NCBI RefSeq assembly: GCF_000316665.1
Contig: NC_019678.1
Coordinates: forward strand, 1,240,001-1,304,000
DNA: 64,000 nt
DNA from: Rivularia sp. PCC 7116
GTDB lineage: Bacteria > Cyanobacteriota > Cyanobacteriia > Cyanobacteriales > Nostocaceae
Reading direction: 5' to 3'
Shown here: positions 42,151 to 54,754 of the stretch, one piece after another
How positions within the stretch are numbered: position 1 is the first letter of the stretch
Layout of the letters: each line of letters opens with the position of its first letter
Program-made: the position numbers and the translations under genes
The notes under the pieces: model-generated
The model's database searches: none
What the model was told of the DNA's origin: nothing
Seen by the model: the letters and a program-made list of their open reading frames with translations, nothing else

Positions 42151-43428
42151 ATGCAAATAATTTCTAAACCTGCTCATAAAGTAATCGGTGTAGTAGCTTT
42201 TGCTACTGTAATTACAGGTGCGACTGCCTTTTACGGAATGTCTCAAACTAGCTTGATGACTGCATCCAATACACCAGCAGTTGAAGCACCTCTTGTAGTT
42301 AAAAAGGTTACTGCCCTTGGTCGATTGGAACCTCAAGGCGAAGTAATAAACTTATCCGCACCTTTAGCTTTAGATGGTGATAGAGTTACAAAATTATTAG
42401 TTGAAGAAGGAGATAAAGTAAAAACAGGAGATGCGATCGCAATTCTAGATTCTCAAAAAAGATTGCAAGATGCATTATTAAAAGCCAAACAGCAGCTACG
42501 AATGGCTCAAGCCAAATTGGCACAGGTACAAGCAGGAGCTAAAACCGGACAAATTAAAGCACAAGAAGCAACTATTGCTCGCTTGCAAGCTGAAAAAACC
42601 AATCAAATAGAAGCACAACTCGCAACTATTTCACGTTTACAAGCGGAAAAAAAGACAGAAATCACCGCACAAAAAGCGACTATTGCCAAATTACAGGCAG
42701 AGATTGATAATGCCAATGTTGAATATCAACGCTATCAAAAACTTTTTAATCAAGGTGCAGTTTCTAATTCCTTACGAGACAGCAAACGTTTAACATTGCA
42801 AACCGCAAAACAACAACTCAATCAAGCAAGAGCAAACCTCGATCGTATAGAAGCATCGCGAAAACAACAACTTTCCGAAGCACGAGCAAATCTCAATCGC
42901 ATTCAGTCATCCGGAAGCGAACAAATTAAAGAAGCCCAAGCAACTTTAAATCAAATTTCCGAAATTCGTCCAGTAGATGTTAGAGCCACCCAAACTGAAG
43001 TCGATGATGCTAAAGCTACTTTAAAACAAGCGCAAACAGACTTAGAGCAAGCTTACATTCGCGCACCAATGGCGGGACAAATCCTCAATATTCACACAAG
43101 AGTTGGAGAACAAATATCAAGCGAAGGTATTGTTGAATTAGGAAAAACTCAGCAAATGATGGTGGTTGCCGAGGTGTATCAAACGGACATCGAGCAAGTT
43201 AAGTTAGGACAAAAAGCATCAATTACTGGACAAGCTTTTTCCGGTAAATTGCAGGGGGAAGTTTCTCAAATTGGCTTAAAAATTAACAGACAAAACGTCT
43301 TCAGCAACCAACCAGGGGAAAATTTAGACAGACGAGTAGTTGATGTTAAAATTCTCCTCAACCCAGAAGATAGTAACCGTGTAGCTGGGTTAACTAACTT
43401 ACAAGTTCAAACAGAGATTGAATTATGA
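42151..43428 (+). CDS. devB: DevB-type periplasmic adaptor (membrane fusion protein)
   Basis: About 425 residues from ATG 42151. The N-terminal membrane anchor (VIGVVAFATVITGATAFYG) is followed by the first lipoyl half (VTALGRLEPQGEVINLSAP), a long coiled-coil hairpin with repeated TIARLQAEK / TISRLQAEK / TIAKLQAEI units (about 145-270), the second lipoyl half (YIRAPMAGQILNIHTRVGEQ) and a beta-barrel part to the C-terminus. The family pairs with DevCA ABC proteins and TolC to export lipids; in Nostoc DevBCA exports heterocyst glycolipids. Several DevBCA paralogues occur per genome, so the substrate here is not certain. Confidence 0.9.
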   Translation: MQIISKPAHKVIGVVAFATVITGATAFYGMSQTSLMTASNTPAVEAPLVVKKVTALGRLEPQGEVINLSAPLALDGDRVTKLLVEEGDKVKTGDAIAILDSQKRLQDALLKAKQQLRMAQAKLAQVQAGAKTGQIKAQEATIARLQAEKTNQIEAQLATISRLQAEKKTEITAQKATIAKLQAEIDNANVEYQRYQKLFNQGAVSNSLRDSKRLTLQTAKQQLNQARANLDRIEASRKQQLSEARANLNRIQSSGSEQIKEAQATLNQISEIRPVDVRATQTEVDDAKATLKQAQTDLEQAYIRAPMAGQILNIHTRVGEQISSEGIVELGKTQQMMVVAEVYQTDIEQVKLGQKASITGQAFSGKLQGEVSQIGLKINRQNVFSNQPGENLDRRVVDVKILLNPEDSNRVAGLTNLQVQTEIEL

Positions 43429-43467
43429 TTTCTATTTGTTCTCTATTAGTATACCTCTGGTATATTT

Positions 43468-43487
43468 TATAACGAACGGTTGATATA
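43468..43487. promoter_or_regulatory. Putative second TetR operator between devB and devC
   Basis: TATAACGAACGGTTGATATA matches the tetR-proximal operator at 17 of 20 bases. It stands 39 bases after the devB stop and 201 before devC, on the far side of a Rieske-gene remnant. Confidence 0.55.
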
Positions 43488-43510
43488 AAGATTAATATCG
43501 ACAAAATCGA

Positions 43511-43630
43511 GGAAATTACAAATGTTTTGCTAAACAAATAGTGGGTAATAACAGAGTCGAAAGTAATCGCCAAAAACCCGTAGCACTTAAAAGACTTGGT
43601 GAAGACTTATTTTTGTGGCGAGATGTCTAA
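43511..43630 (+). pseudogene. Remnant of a Rieske-type oxygenase gene
   Basis: 39 codons (GNYKCFAKQIVGNNRVESN, then RQKPVALKRLGEDLFLWRD) ending at TAA 43628-43630 resemble the start of a Rieske domain in chlorophyll/pheophorbide-type oxygenases (P-x-A-x-K-x-LG-x-x-L-x-LWRD). The CxH...CxxH iron-sulfur ligands that should follow are missing. It has no start codon and is too short to be a gene. It was probably brought in between devB and devC. Confidence 0.5.
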
Positions 43631-43688
43631 TGGATTTATAACTCTTAACTTACAACGTTCTAACTTTGACCTTTAACCGATAGAAATC

Positions 43689-44852
43689 ATGTTACGTAAA
43701 CTATTCCGTCGTACCCCATTAGCTTGGCTGCAATTAAAGAAGGAGAAAACGCGACTTGCAGTAGCTTTAGCGGGAATTGCCTTTGCTGATATGTTGATGT
43801 TCGTGCAATTAGGACTATTAGATGCACTATTTGATAGCGCAACTAGACCTCATCGTACTTTGCAAGCTGACTTAGTTTTGATTAATCCTCAGTTTCAAAG
43901 TTTGTTTTCAGTAAAAAGTTTTTCGAGAGAAAGATTGCAGCAAGCTTTGGCATATGAAGGTATAAAATCGGTTCGTCCTTTATATATTAATACCGCTCAA
44001 TGGCGTAATCCTGAAACTCGCGTCAACCGAGCAATTTTGGTTTGGGGAATTGACCCAGTCAATCCACCTTTTGATTATCCAGAAGTCAGTAAAAATGTAG
44101 ATAAATTAAAGCTGTTAGATAATGTAATATTTGACCGCGCATCTCGTCCGGAATATGGGCCAATTCCAGATTTAGTTAAGCAAAAAGGAACTGTACAAAC
44201 CTTAGTGAATCAGCAAAATATTCAAGCCGTTGGTTTATTTCAAATGGGTGCTTCCTTCGCCGCAGACGGAAACATTCTGACCAGCGATTCTACGTTTTTG
44301 AAACTATTCCCCAACCGCAAATCAAATCAAATCGAAGTCGGTTTAATTGAATTAAATCCAGATGCAAATGTAGAAAAACTACAGTCACAACTCAAATCTA
44401 ATTTACCCAATGATGTCAGAGTACTAACACCACAAGAATTTGCTCAAACAGAAAAAGACTATTGGGGGAATCAAGGGATTGGATTCATATTCGGTATCGG
44501 TGTAGTTGTTGGTTTCATTGTCGGTATAGTAATTGTTTATCAAATACTCTACTCCGATGTATCAGAACACCTTCCAGAATACGCAACCCTCAAAGCTATG
44601 GGATATAGCGATGGTTATTTAATGGTAATGCTCATGCAAGAAGCTTTGATAATGTCTGTACTGGGATTTATACCCGGAATGCTGCTTTCAATGGGACTAT
44701 ATCAAATTACTTTTGCTGCAACTTTGTTACCTGTGGCAATGACAATTGACCGAGCAATATACGTACTAACCTTAACTATTATCATGTGCAGCTTTTCCGG
44801 TGCTGTAGCGATGCGAAAACTACAAAGCGCAGATCCAGCAGATGTTTTTTAA
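43689..44852 (+). CDS. devC: DevC-type ABC transporter permease
   Basis: 387 residues with the MacB/FtsX-type fold: one N-terminal membrane helix (LAVALAGIAFADMLMFVQLG), a large periplasmic domain (about 45-250) and three C-terminal membrane helices (FGIGVVVGFIVGIVIVYQIL; EALIMSVLGFIPGMLLSMGL; and IYVLTLTIIMCSFSGAVAMR). It begins RKLFRRTPLAWLQLKKEKTR, which is typical of DevC. It forms the inner-membrane channel with DevA. The 260-base gap to devB is larger than expected for this operon and holds the second operator and the Rieske remnant. Confidence 0.9.
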   Translation: MLRKLFRRTPLAWLQLKKEKTRLAVALAGIAFADMLMFVQLGLLDALFDSATRPHRTLQADLVLINPQFQSLFSVKSFSRERLQQALAYEGIKSVRPLYINTAQWRNPETRVNRAILVWGIDPVNPPFDYPEVSKNVDKLKLLDNVIFDRASRPEYGPIPDLVKQKGTVQTLVNQQNIQAVGLFQMGASFAADGNILTSDSTFLKLFPNRKSNQIEVGLIELNPDANVEKLQSQLKSNLPNDVRVLTPQEFAQTEKDYWGNQGIGFIFGIGVVVGFIVGIVIVYQILYSDVSEHLPEYATLKAMGYSDGYLMVMLMQEALIMSVLGFIPGMLLSMGLYQITFAATLLPVAMTIDRAIYVLTLTIIMCSFSGAVAMRKLQSADPADVF

Positions 44853-44963
44853 ACTTGATAATAAAATACCTAAACAAATTTCTAACTAACTTTTATTAAC
44901 TTTCTGTTCTCTCTTTCCTACTTGCTACTCGATACTTACTACTCACTACTCTCCTTTAAATCT

Positions 44964-45674
44964 ATGTCATCACAACCGGTTATCTCCGTACAAAATCTCA
45001 ACCACTATTTTGGCGATAAAAATCTTCGCAAACAAGTATCATTTGATATCAACTTAGATATTAGTGCTGGCGAAATCGTCATTTTAACTGGTCCTTCTGG
45101 TTCTGGAAAAACAACTTTACTTACTTTAATGGGTGGTTTGCGTTCCGCACAAGAAGGTAGTTTAAAGATTTTAGAACAAGAAATTTGTGGAGCAACTAAA
45201 CAGCGATTAACCAATATTCGCCAAAACATCGGCTATATTTTCCAAGCACATAATTTAATGAGTTTTTTAACTGCAAAACAAAACGTAAAAATGTCATTAG
45301 AACTGCATGACAAATTTTTAGAACAAGATATGGATGCACAAGCTACCGCAATTTTAGAACAAGTTGGTTTAGGAAATAGAGTCGATTACTATCCCGAAAA
45401 TCTATCGGGGGGACAAAAACAAAGAGTGGCGATCGCTCGTGCTTTAGCGAGTAATCCAAAAATAGTTTTAGCCGACGAACCAACTGCTGCTCTTGATAAG
45501 AAATCAGGGCGTGATGTGGTAGAGATAATGTACAAATTAGCCAAAGGGCAAGGTTGTACAATACTACTGGTAACTCACGATAACCGCATTTTAGATATTG
45601 GTGACAGAATTATTTATATGGAAGACGGAAAATTGGTTAGTGATGGGGTTGATGTCGCCATGAAGGTTAATTAA
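44964..45674 (+). CDS. devA: DevA-type ABC transporter ATP-binding protein
   Basis: 236 residues from ATG 44964 (SSQPVISVQNLNHYFGDK); a TTG at 44922 would add residues unlike the family. Walker A GPSGSGKTTLL, Q-loop FQAHNL, signature LSGGQKQRVAIARAL, Walker B KIVLADEPTAALD and switch His VTHDNRI are all present. The LolD-like group energises DevBC. The AGEIVILTGPSGSGKTTLLT stretch is as in other DevA proteins. Confidence 0.92.
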   Translation: MSSQPVISVQNLNHYFGDKNLRKQVSFDINLDISAGEIVILTGPSGSGKTTLLTLMGGLRSAQEGSLKILEQEICGATKQRLTNIRQNIGYIFQAHNLMSFLTAKQNVKMSLELHDKFLEQDMDAQATAILEQVGLGNRVDYYPENLSGGQKQRVAIARALASNPKIVLADEPTAALDKKSGRDVVEIMYKLAKGQGCTILLVTHDNRILDIGDRIIYMEDGKLVSDGVDVAMKVN

Positions 45675-45736
45675 TTTTTCATCGGTAATGGGTAATTGGT
45701 ACAGTGATTAGAAATACCAATGAAAAGTACAATATT

Positions 45737-46576
45737 TTAGTTATAAAGTGAATTCTCTTCCTTGTAGACAGAGGAAAAGGTCAAAGCAACATACTTTTTA
45801 ACAACGTCCTTCCAAACTAAATAAGCTTTGCCATTTAAATGTAGACCATCTGTGGTATATCTTGCATCTAATTGATTCTCAGCATCTGCTAAACTAGAAA
45901 ATACATCTATATATTGATAATTGAATTGTGCTGCTAGTTTTTGCAATCTGGAATTGAATTGAATTAGCTTCTGGTTATCTTCAAAAATATAAGTTAAATT
46001 ATTATTTACCGGTAAAACGCTTTGAAGAAATACTTGGGTTTGTGGAGTTTGAGCTTGTAATTCTTCTAAAATAATTTTGTATTGACTCAATACTTCTTCA
46101 ATTGATTTTTTTTCATTCACAAAATCATTAATCCCAACCATTATAAAAATCTGCTTTGGCTTTATCCGAACAATCGCGTCCAGACGATTCAATATTCTTC
46201 GTGTAGTATCGCCAGAAATTCCCCGATTAACTATATTGCTATTTCCTAATAATTCTACCCATTCGCCTTCATCGGTTATACTATCTCCTAAAAAGACAAT
46301 ATAATCATTCGATCTTGGAAGTATTTCAAACTGACTTTTCTTATGTTTGTAATATGAATTAATATTCAAATTGTTTTGAATATTTTTCTTGCCTATAGTT
46401 AAAATTTTATTTTTTATATAAAATATTCCACCTTTTCGGGAAATAATCAAAATAACAAATAATAAGAATAAAATATTTAAGCTTGTAGAGATTAGCAGTA
46501 AGGTTGTATTAAGATTGTAGTTCATTCTACGATTGTTAGCTCTAAAAAAACGATTGAAAAAACCTCGTTTATGCAT
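45737..46576 (-). CDS. SGNH/GDSL-type hydrolase with N-terminal membrane anchor
   Basis: 279 residues. A basic start (KRGFFNRFFRANNRR) and a membrane helix (LLISTSLNILFLLFVILII, about 28-46) precede the hydrolase domain (about 85-270): block I FLGDSITDEGEW with the nucleophilic Ser, block II NRGISGDTTRRIL, block III MVGINDF, and block V DGLHLNGKAYLVW with Asp and His. The order matches PAF-acetylhydrolase-like and 'sialate O-acetylesterase'-like SGNH enzymes. It is probably a membrane-bound esterase acting on the periplasmic side. No neighbours explain the substrate. Confidence 0.9.
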   Translation of the reverse strand: MHKRGFFNRFFRANNRRMNYNLNTTLLLISTSLNILFLLFVILIISRKGGIFYIKNKILTIGKKNIQNNLNINSYYKHKKSQFEILPRSNDYIVFLGDSITDEGEWVELLGNSNIVNRGISGDTTRRILNRLDAIVRIKPKQIFIMVGINDFVNEKKSIEEVLSQYKIILEELQAQTPQTQVFLQSVLPVNNNLTYIFEDNQKLIQFNSRLQKLAAQFNYQYIDVFSSLADAENQLDARYTTDGLHLNGKAYLVWKDVVKKYVALTFSSVYKEENSLYN

Positions 46577-46650
46577 TTAATGACACGCCAATAATATCAT
46601 TTTTTCTCGCTACTATTATTGCCATAAAAGCAATGCATAGTTTAGATGAA

Positions 46651-47631
46651 TTATAATTTTACTGGAGTAGAATCACCTACATTGTCATTAATGATAAACT
46701 TTTGAATTCGCGACCAAACTTGCTCTAATAAATCTGGAGATTTAGTATCAAACCATTCAATTTGGGAATCTTTTCTAAACCAAGTGCGCTGACGTTTTGC
46801 AAATTGACGTGTATGTAAAATAGTCAATTCCTTCGCTCGATCCAAAGAAATATCTCCAGCTAAATACTCCTTGATTTCCTGATACCCTAAAGTATTGAGT
46901 AAAGGTAAATCTTTGCCATACTTCTGACAGAGATATTCCACTTCCTCAACAAAACCATCTTTTACCATACTCTCGGTTCTGCGCGCAATACGACTATCCA
47001 AGTGACCGACATCACAATCCAAACCAATTTGAAGAATTGGATAATCCGGTGGATTTTCTCCTTGTAAATCGGAAATAGGAGTACCAGTAATATAAAAGAC
47101 CTCTAAAGCCCTCAAAGTCCTGACAGCATCGTGGGGATGAATTTTTTGTGCCGCAACGAGGTCTACTTGTTGTAACATAGCGTAAAGTTGAGTTTGACCG
47201 ATGCTGCTGAGTTGCGATCGCAATTCTGTTTGGGGTGCTACTCTAGGAATTTTCATTCCGCGCACGATTGATTTAATATACAGCCCAGTACCACCAACTA
47301 AGAATATAGGAGGATTGGGTTGAGTGGTTCGGCAAAGAATATCTTTGAAGCTTTGACCATTAACCTCTAAGCTTCTATCTACAATCTCTTGTGCTTGTTG
47401 TTGATAGTCAGCAACCGTCATAGTGTTATTTGGATTGCATATATCAATTAAATAATGTGGTACTAATTTTTGTTCGGCCATCGTTGGTTTTGCAGTACCA
47501 ATATTAAACTCTCGGTATACCTGGCGAGAATCAGCGCTAATAATTATGGAGCCACAGCGTTGAGCTAAAGCCAAAGCTAACCCAGATTTACCAGTTGCTG
47601 TTGCACCACAAATTACAATTAACTTTGTCAT
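46651..47631 (-). CDS. miaA: tRNA dimethylallyltransferase MiaA
   Basis: 326 residues. P-loop ICGATATGKSGLAL, then SADSRQVYREFNIGTAKPT, HYLIDICNPNNTMTVADYQQ, FLVGGTGLYIKSIVRG, DAVRTLRALEVFYITGTP and the C-terminal RQFAKRQRTWFRKDSQIEWF are all features of MiaA. It adds a dimethylallyl group to N6 of A37 in tRNAs that read UNN codons. The start ATG 47631 gives the family length. It is convergent to no gene and lies upstream of the hairpin element at 47743. Confidence 0.96.
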   Translation of the reverse strand: MTKLIVICGATATGKSGLALALAQRCGSIIISADSRQVYREFNIGTAKPTMAEQKLVPHYLIDICNPNNTMTVADYQQQAQEIVDRSLEVNGQSFKDILCRTTQPNPPIFLVGGTGLYIKSIVRGMKIPRVAPQTELRSQLSSIGQTQLYAMLQQVDLVAAQKIHPHDAVRTLRALEVFYITGTPISDLQGENPPDYPILQIGLDCDVGHLDSRIARRTESMVKDGFVEEVEYLCQKYGKDLPLLNTLGYQEIKEYLAGDISLDRAKELTILHTRQFAKRQRTWFRKDSQIEWFDTKSPDLLEQVWSRIQKFIINDNVGDSTPVKL

Positions 47632-47742
47632 CGATTTTGTCTTTTTTTTCTCCAGGTTTGGTTCTTAAAATTAGACCTGAGATTTTCTCGAACTATTACC
47701 AATTCTTTATTTACCATGACCAACAATTTCCGCAAAAAAAAT

Positions 47743-47815
47743 CGGGCAGGCTTTAAAACAAATTAACCTGTGTAGTCTCGAGTATCTTCGATAAACTAAG
47801 CCTGCCCGTTTTTTA
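47743..47815 (+). ncRNA. GGGCAGGCTT hairpin element, copy 1 (possible small RNA or terminator-like repeat)
   Basis: CGGGCAGGCTTTA pairs with TAAGCCTGCCCG around a loop of about 48 bases and is followed by TTTTTT. The same arms and parts of the loop (AAAACAAATTAAC near the start, ATAAACTAAGCC near the end) recur at 60892-60958 and 60979-61048. It lies between miaA and gyrB on no known transcript. Confidence 0.5.
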
Positions 47816-48131
47816 GGTTCCATCTCGTGACCCAATTTTCAATCTAAGACCTGAAACTATCTATCTGAAAGCAAAAAGAAATAATTTTTAACTTTTAAGT
47901 TTTAATTTATAATCTTCTATTTAATACTTTTTTTATAGCCCGGTTTTTCCGCTGTCAAAGCCTTCATTCCCAGTCATAGAGCCTACTTACAGTGTTACCT
48001 AGAAACAAAATTTCCTATTAATACCATTGCAATAACTGGGCATAACCAGAGGCATAAACTTCACTTCTAATAGCTCTATATTCCCCTCTAAGGCTTTTGT
48101 GTTAGAATCTGGGAGTGTTTTTGAATTTTGA

Positions 48132-51419
<3,288 letters not shown>

Positions 51420-53134
51420 TATTTAGAATATTCAAATTTTAAATTATTTATTATTAGCAATCAGTAAACGGCTTTTGTCCGCTTTGAATTACTGATTGCT
51501 TTTTGTATTTATCAACTCAAGCCTAGTAAAAATAAAATTATCTAGAAAAAAATTATCTAAGCTTTATTGCTTCATTTGACTTATTATAATTTATACTCAA
51601 AGATACGAAAAAATACGATATGTAACTTAATTGACTTGATGGTTTTAATCCCACAATAAGATAGATTGAAATCCTAAAATGTATAAACGGAAAAGTAAAT
51701 TTGTCAATCTTCCGGAAGAGGTAAGGTGAAAATTGAACAGAATATCCAGCACACCACATTTATGATTTTTTGTAAATGTATTACCGGCTTGATAGAAATT
51801 GAGTATATATTACCGAGTTAAAATTCCTATCAGATTAAAACAGTCTCTTCCGGAATTTGATATACGCGGTTTAAAACTATACTTTTTTTGTAAAGTAAGT
51901 ATGGTGATGCACATTTTGTATTTGTTTTACCTCATGTTGCTGTTACTTAAATGGTGAGTCGATATATAAAGACATTCTGACTCCAATGATTTTGATTAAA
52001 ATATCTATGTATCAAAGTCCAAAATTTTGTCAAGATTCTTAAGGCTGAAATTTAAATGGTGCGCTAAGGTGTAGTTATAAGCAAATAGATTTAATCAAAC
52101 ATGTTGCTTAGATGCAGAGAAGTAAATTATCTCTATGAAAATTGGAGGATTTTGTAATTTGGGACAATCTCCCCAAACACAACGAGTATCTTCTATTCGA
52201 GTAGAAGTAGTTTGTAAAAAAGTCTCCCCAGTTTTTTAAGTTGTCTAAGTGATATTGGAAATTGTCTATGTTTTCGGCCTAGTAATTAGAATAGAAGGTA
52301 TAAGTATCGTGAGTTGCGATTACATCTTACCGCTACTATTTTTAGGCAGAGATTGCACTGCTTTTCCTGGCACTGTATCTACATCACCTGTTTATCGAAG
52401 AAGATGGCAATAAGAATACATCTATTGCAATCTTTACTAAGATTAAGACTTTACATTCAATCAAGATTGCTAACAGAAAAGTAATTCAAAATACTAGTGT
52501 TGTTTATATCACTAAGTGTTGAACTGATGTAAATGTATCTAAGTTTTTTAGCTAAAAATGCCAGTGTAATTAGATAAGGTTTGGAAAAAAATTACACAAT
52601 ATGCCTACAATCTTCAACGTGTTTTTGCTAAAACAGACGATAATCCGGTTTATAACTTTATAAATGCCATATGGTGCATAGTGCAATTTCTGTGAAACAG
52701 GCTACAATCGGAACAGTCTTTCTGGAAAATCTTACCCAAATCATATTACTTTATATGTAATGAGGGCGGATGATCCGCAGAAAGTTGAACCTTTCTAAAA
52801 AGTAAGTCGGAAGTTTTAAGTAACGACATTAATCATGGTGTTTACTTTTCACAACGCCGGAAGTTTCCCGGAAATCATTGATGAATTTCTAAACGCAACT
52901 TGCGAAATTCCTGTATGGGATAAGCAATTTGTTGTTTAAATAAAAGTTAAAGATGGATAGTCAATGCACGCAGGAAACTGTAACAATGCAATAACTTCCG
53001 CTCGGTTTGTTGAAAAGTGGGCGATTGCCCTTTGATTTATAGAAACGTTTATATTGCTGTCTAGCAAACAGCTGTATTGTCGGAAAAACACCACCCGAAG
53101 TAATTGATTCTGCAAGGAGCATGAGGAACGCGGC
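51420..53134. other. 1.7 kb non-coding region upstream of sigA
   Basis: No frame longer than about 70 codons with coding character was seen. GCGGATgATCCGC (52767-52779) is an inverted repeat. The last 30 bases hold AAGGAGCATGAGGAAC, the sigA ribosome-binding area. The region is long enough for several promoters, a long leader or an unrecognised RNA; I could not assign any. Confidence 0.55.
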
Positions 53135-54304
53135 ATGAACCAGGCTAACAACGTACTCGAAAATATTTATCAACCTAACCTGGGAGTGATAAATCAGCCC
53201 GAGATGGAGTTAGAAATCTTAATCGACGACGAAGAAGAAGAAGAAGATTTAGTAAATGAAGGCGAAGAAGGAGAATTTGTAGAAGCTGGAGCTGATGAGG
53301 CGGTAAAAGCTGGAAAAGCTGCTAAAGGTCGTCGTCGGACACAAGCAAAGAAAAAGCATTACACCGAAGATTCGATTCGCTTGTATTTACAGGAAATCGG
53401 TAGAATTCGTCTTCTAAGAGCAGATGAAGAAATTGAACTCGCACGTAAAATTGCCGATTTGCTCGAATTAGAGAGAGTCGGTGACAGACTTGTGCAGCAG
53501 TTAGAACGCCAACCCCAAGAAAGCGAGTGGGCAGAAGCGGTACAATTGCCTTTGCAAAAATTCCGTTATCGCCTTCATGTCGGACGTAGGGCGAAAGACA
53601 AAATGGTTCAATCTAACCTGCGCCTTGTAGTTTCGATTGCTAAGAAGTACATGAATCGCGGTTTATCTTTCCAAGATTTAATTCAGGAAGGTAGTCTTGG
53701 TTTGATTCGCGCTGCTGAAAAGTTTGACCACGAAAAAGGTTATAAGTTTTCTACCTACGCTACATGGTGGATTCGTCAGGCTATTACTCGTGCGATCGCC
53801 GACCAATCTCGGACGATTCGTTTACCAGTTCACCTATACGAAACCATCTCCCGCATTAAGAAAACTACCAAGCTACTTTCTCAAGAAATGGGACGCAAAC
53901 CCACCGAGGAAGAAATAGCTACTCGTATGGAAATGACTATTGAAAAGCTGAGATTTATTGCTAAATCTGCTCAGCTACCAATTTCTTTAGAAACTCCTAT
54001 CGGTAAAGAAGAAGATTCCCGTTTAGGTGACTTTATCGAGTCTGATGGCGAAACACCAGAAGACCAAGTTTCTAAGAGTTTACTACGCGAAGACCTCGAA
54101 AAAGTTTTAGATAGTCTCAGCCCTCGCGAACGCGATGTTCTCAGATTGCGCTATGGCTTAGATGATGGTCGCATGAAGACTCTTGAAGAGATTGGACAAA
54201 TTTTTAACGTAACCCGCGAACGCATTCGTCAAATTGAAGCAAAAGCACTTCGTAAGTTGCGTCACCCCAATCGTAATAGCGTTCTTAAAGAATATATTCG
54301 CTAG
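53135..54304 (+). CDS. sigA: Group 1 RNA polymerase sigma factor SigA
   Basis: 389 residues. An acidic N-terminus ([18 protein letters not shown]) takes the place of region 1.1. Region 1.2 is [20 protein letters not shown]. Regions 2.1-2.4 run from [18 protein letters not shown] through [20 protein letters not shown] to [20 protein letters not shown], with TIRLPVH. Region 3 is [18 protein letters not shown], and region 4 contains [15 protein letters not shown], then [20 protein letters not shown]. It directs transcription of housekeeping genes. The ATG at 53135 sits behind AAGGAG/GAGGAAC. Confidence 0.97.
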   Translation: MNQANNVLENIYQPNLGVINQPEMELEILIDDEEEEEDLVNEGEEGEFVEAGADEAVKAGKAAKGRRRTQAKKKHYTEDSIRLYLQEIGRIRLLRADEEIELARKIADLLELERVGDRLVQQLERQPQESEWAEAVQLPLQKFRYRLHVGRRAKDKMVQSNLRLVVSIAKKYMNRGLSFQDLIQEGSLGLIRAAEKFDHEKGYKFSTYATWWIRQAITRAIADQSRTIRLPVHLYETISRIKKTTKLLSQEMGRKPTEEEIATRMEMTIEKLRFIAKSAQLPISLETPIGKEEDSRLGDFIESDGETPEDQVSKSLLREDLEKVLDSLSPRERDVLRLRYGLDDGRMKTLEEIGQIFNVTRERIRQIEAKALRKLRHPNRNSVLKEYIR

Positions 54305-54326
54305 TAGGTTATTTATTTTATATCAA

Positions 54327-54359
54327 GTCGTTTGTAATTGTTAAATAACAACAAACGAC
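54327..54359 (+). other. Inverted repeat after sigA
   Basis: GTCGTTTGT and ACAAACGAC form a perfect 9-bp stem with a 15-base AT-rich loop, starting 23 bases after the sigA stop. Confidence 0.5.
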
Positions 54360-54364
54360 TATAA

Positions 54365-54400
54365 AAAGACCTAGGAGAAAATTAACACTCCTAGGTCTTT
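54365..54400. terminator. Bidirectional terminator between sigA and the hli gene
   Basis: AAAGACCTAGGAG and CTCCTAGGTCTTT form a perfect 13-bp stem with a 10-base loop. It lies between two convergent genes, with A/T tracts on both sides. Confidence 0.75.
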
Positions 54401-54446
54401 AACTATTCATATAAAATTAATATTTCAATATCCTAAATTTAAAAAC

Positions 54447-54626
54447 TTACAGGATACCCCAAAAGTGCAAAAAGCCTTCACCGGAAAAAAGTTCAATTAA
54501 AGCAGCAGCCAAAAAGCCAATCATTGCTAAACGACCGTTCCAAATTTCTGCTTGAGGAGTAAAACCCCAGCGCCAAGCATTACGGTCTTCAACATTTGCA
54601 ATAGCTGTTTTTGTCGAATCCGTCAT
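54447..54626 (-). CDS. High light-inducible protein (HLIP)
   Basis: 59 residues from ATG 54626; GGAG stands eight bases upstream, and longer starts give residues unlike the family. The single membrane helix carries the chlorophyll-binding ELIP/HLIP motif [20 protein letters not shown], with Glu, Asn and Arg in the usual places, after a short N-terminal stretch with WRWGFTPQ. These proteins bind chlorophyll and carotenoid, and protect photosystem II and chlorophyll synthesis in strong light. Confidence 0.94.
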   Translation of the reverse strand: MTDSTKTAIANVEDRNAWRWGFTPQAEIWNGRLAMIGFLAAALIELFSGEGFLHFWGIL

Positions 54627-54754
54627 AATTATTACTCCAATCTGAATTCCTAATTTATCGGTACATTCAGCAACATTGTATAGCAATTACTTTAAATAAT
54701 GCAACGTTTTACAACAATACCGTCACATTATATTGACAGAAACTTTTTTTTGCG

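Noticed and set aside
52936-53173. Short minus-strand frames just before sigA
   Set aside because: Two overlapping frames of about 70 codons cross the sigA start; neither has coding character or a ribosome-binding site.
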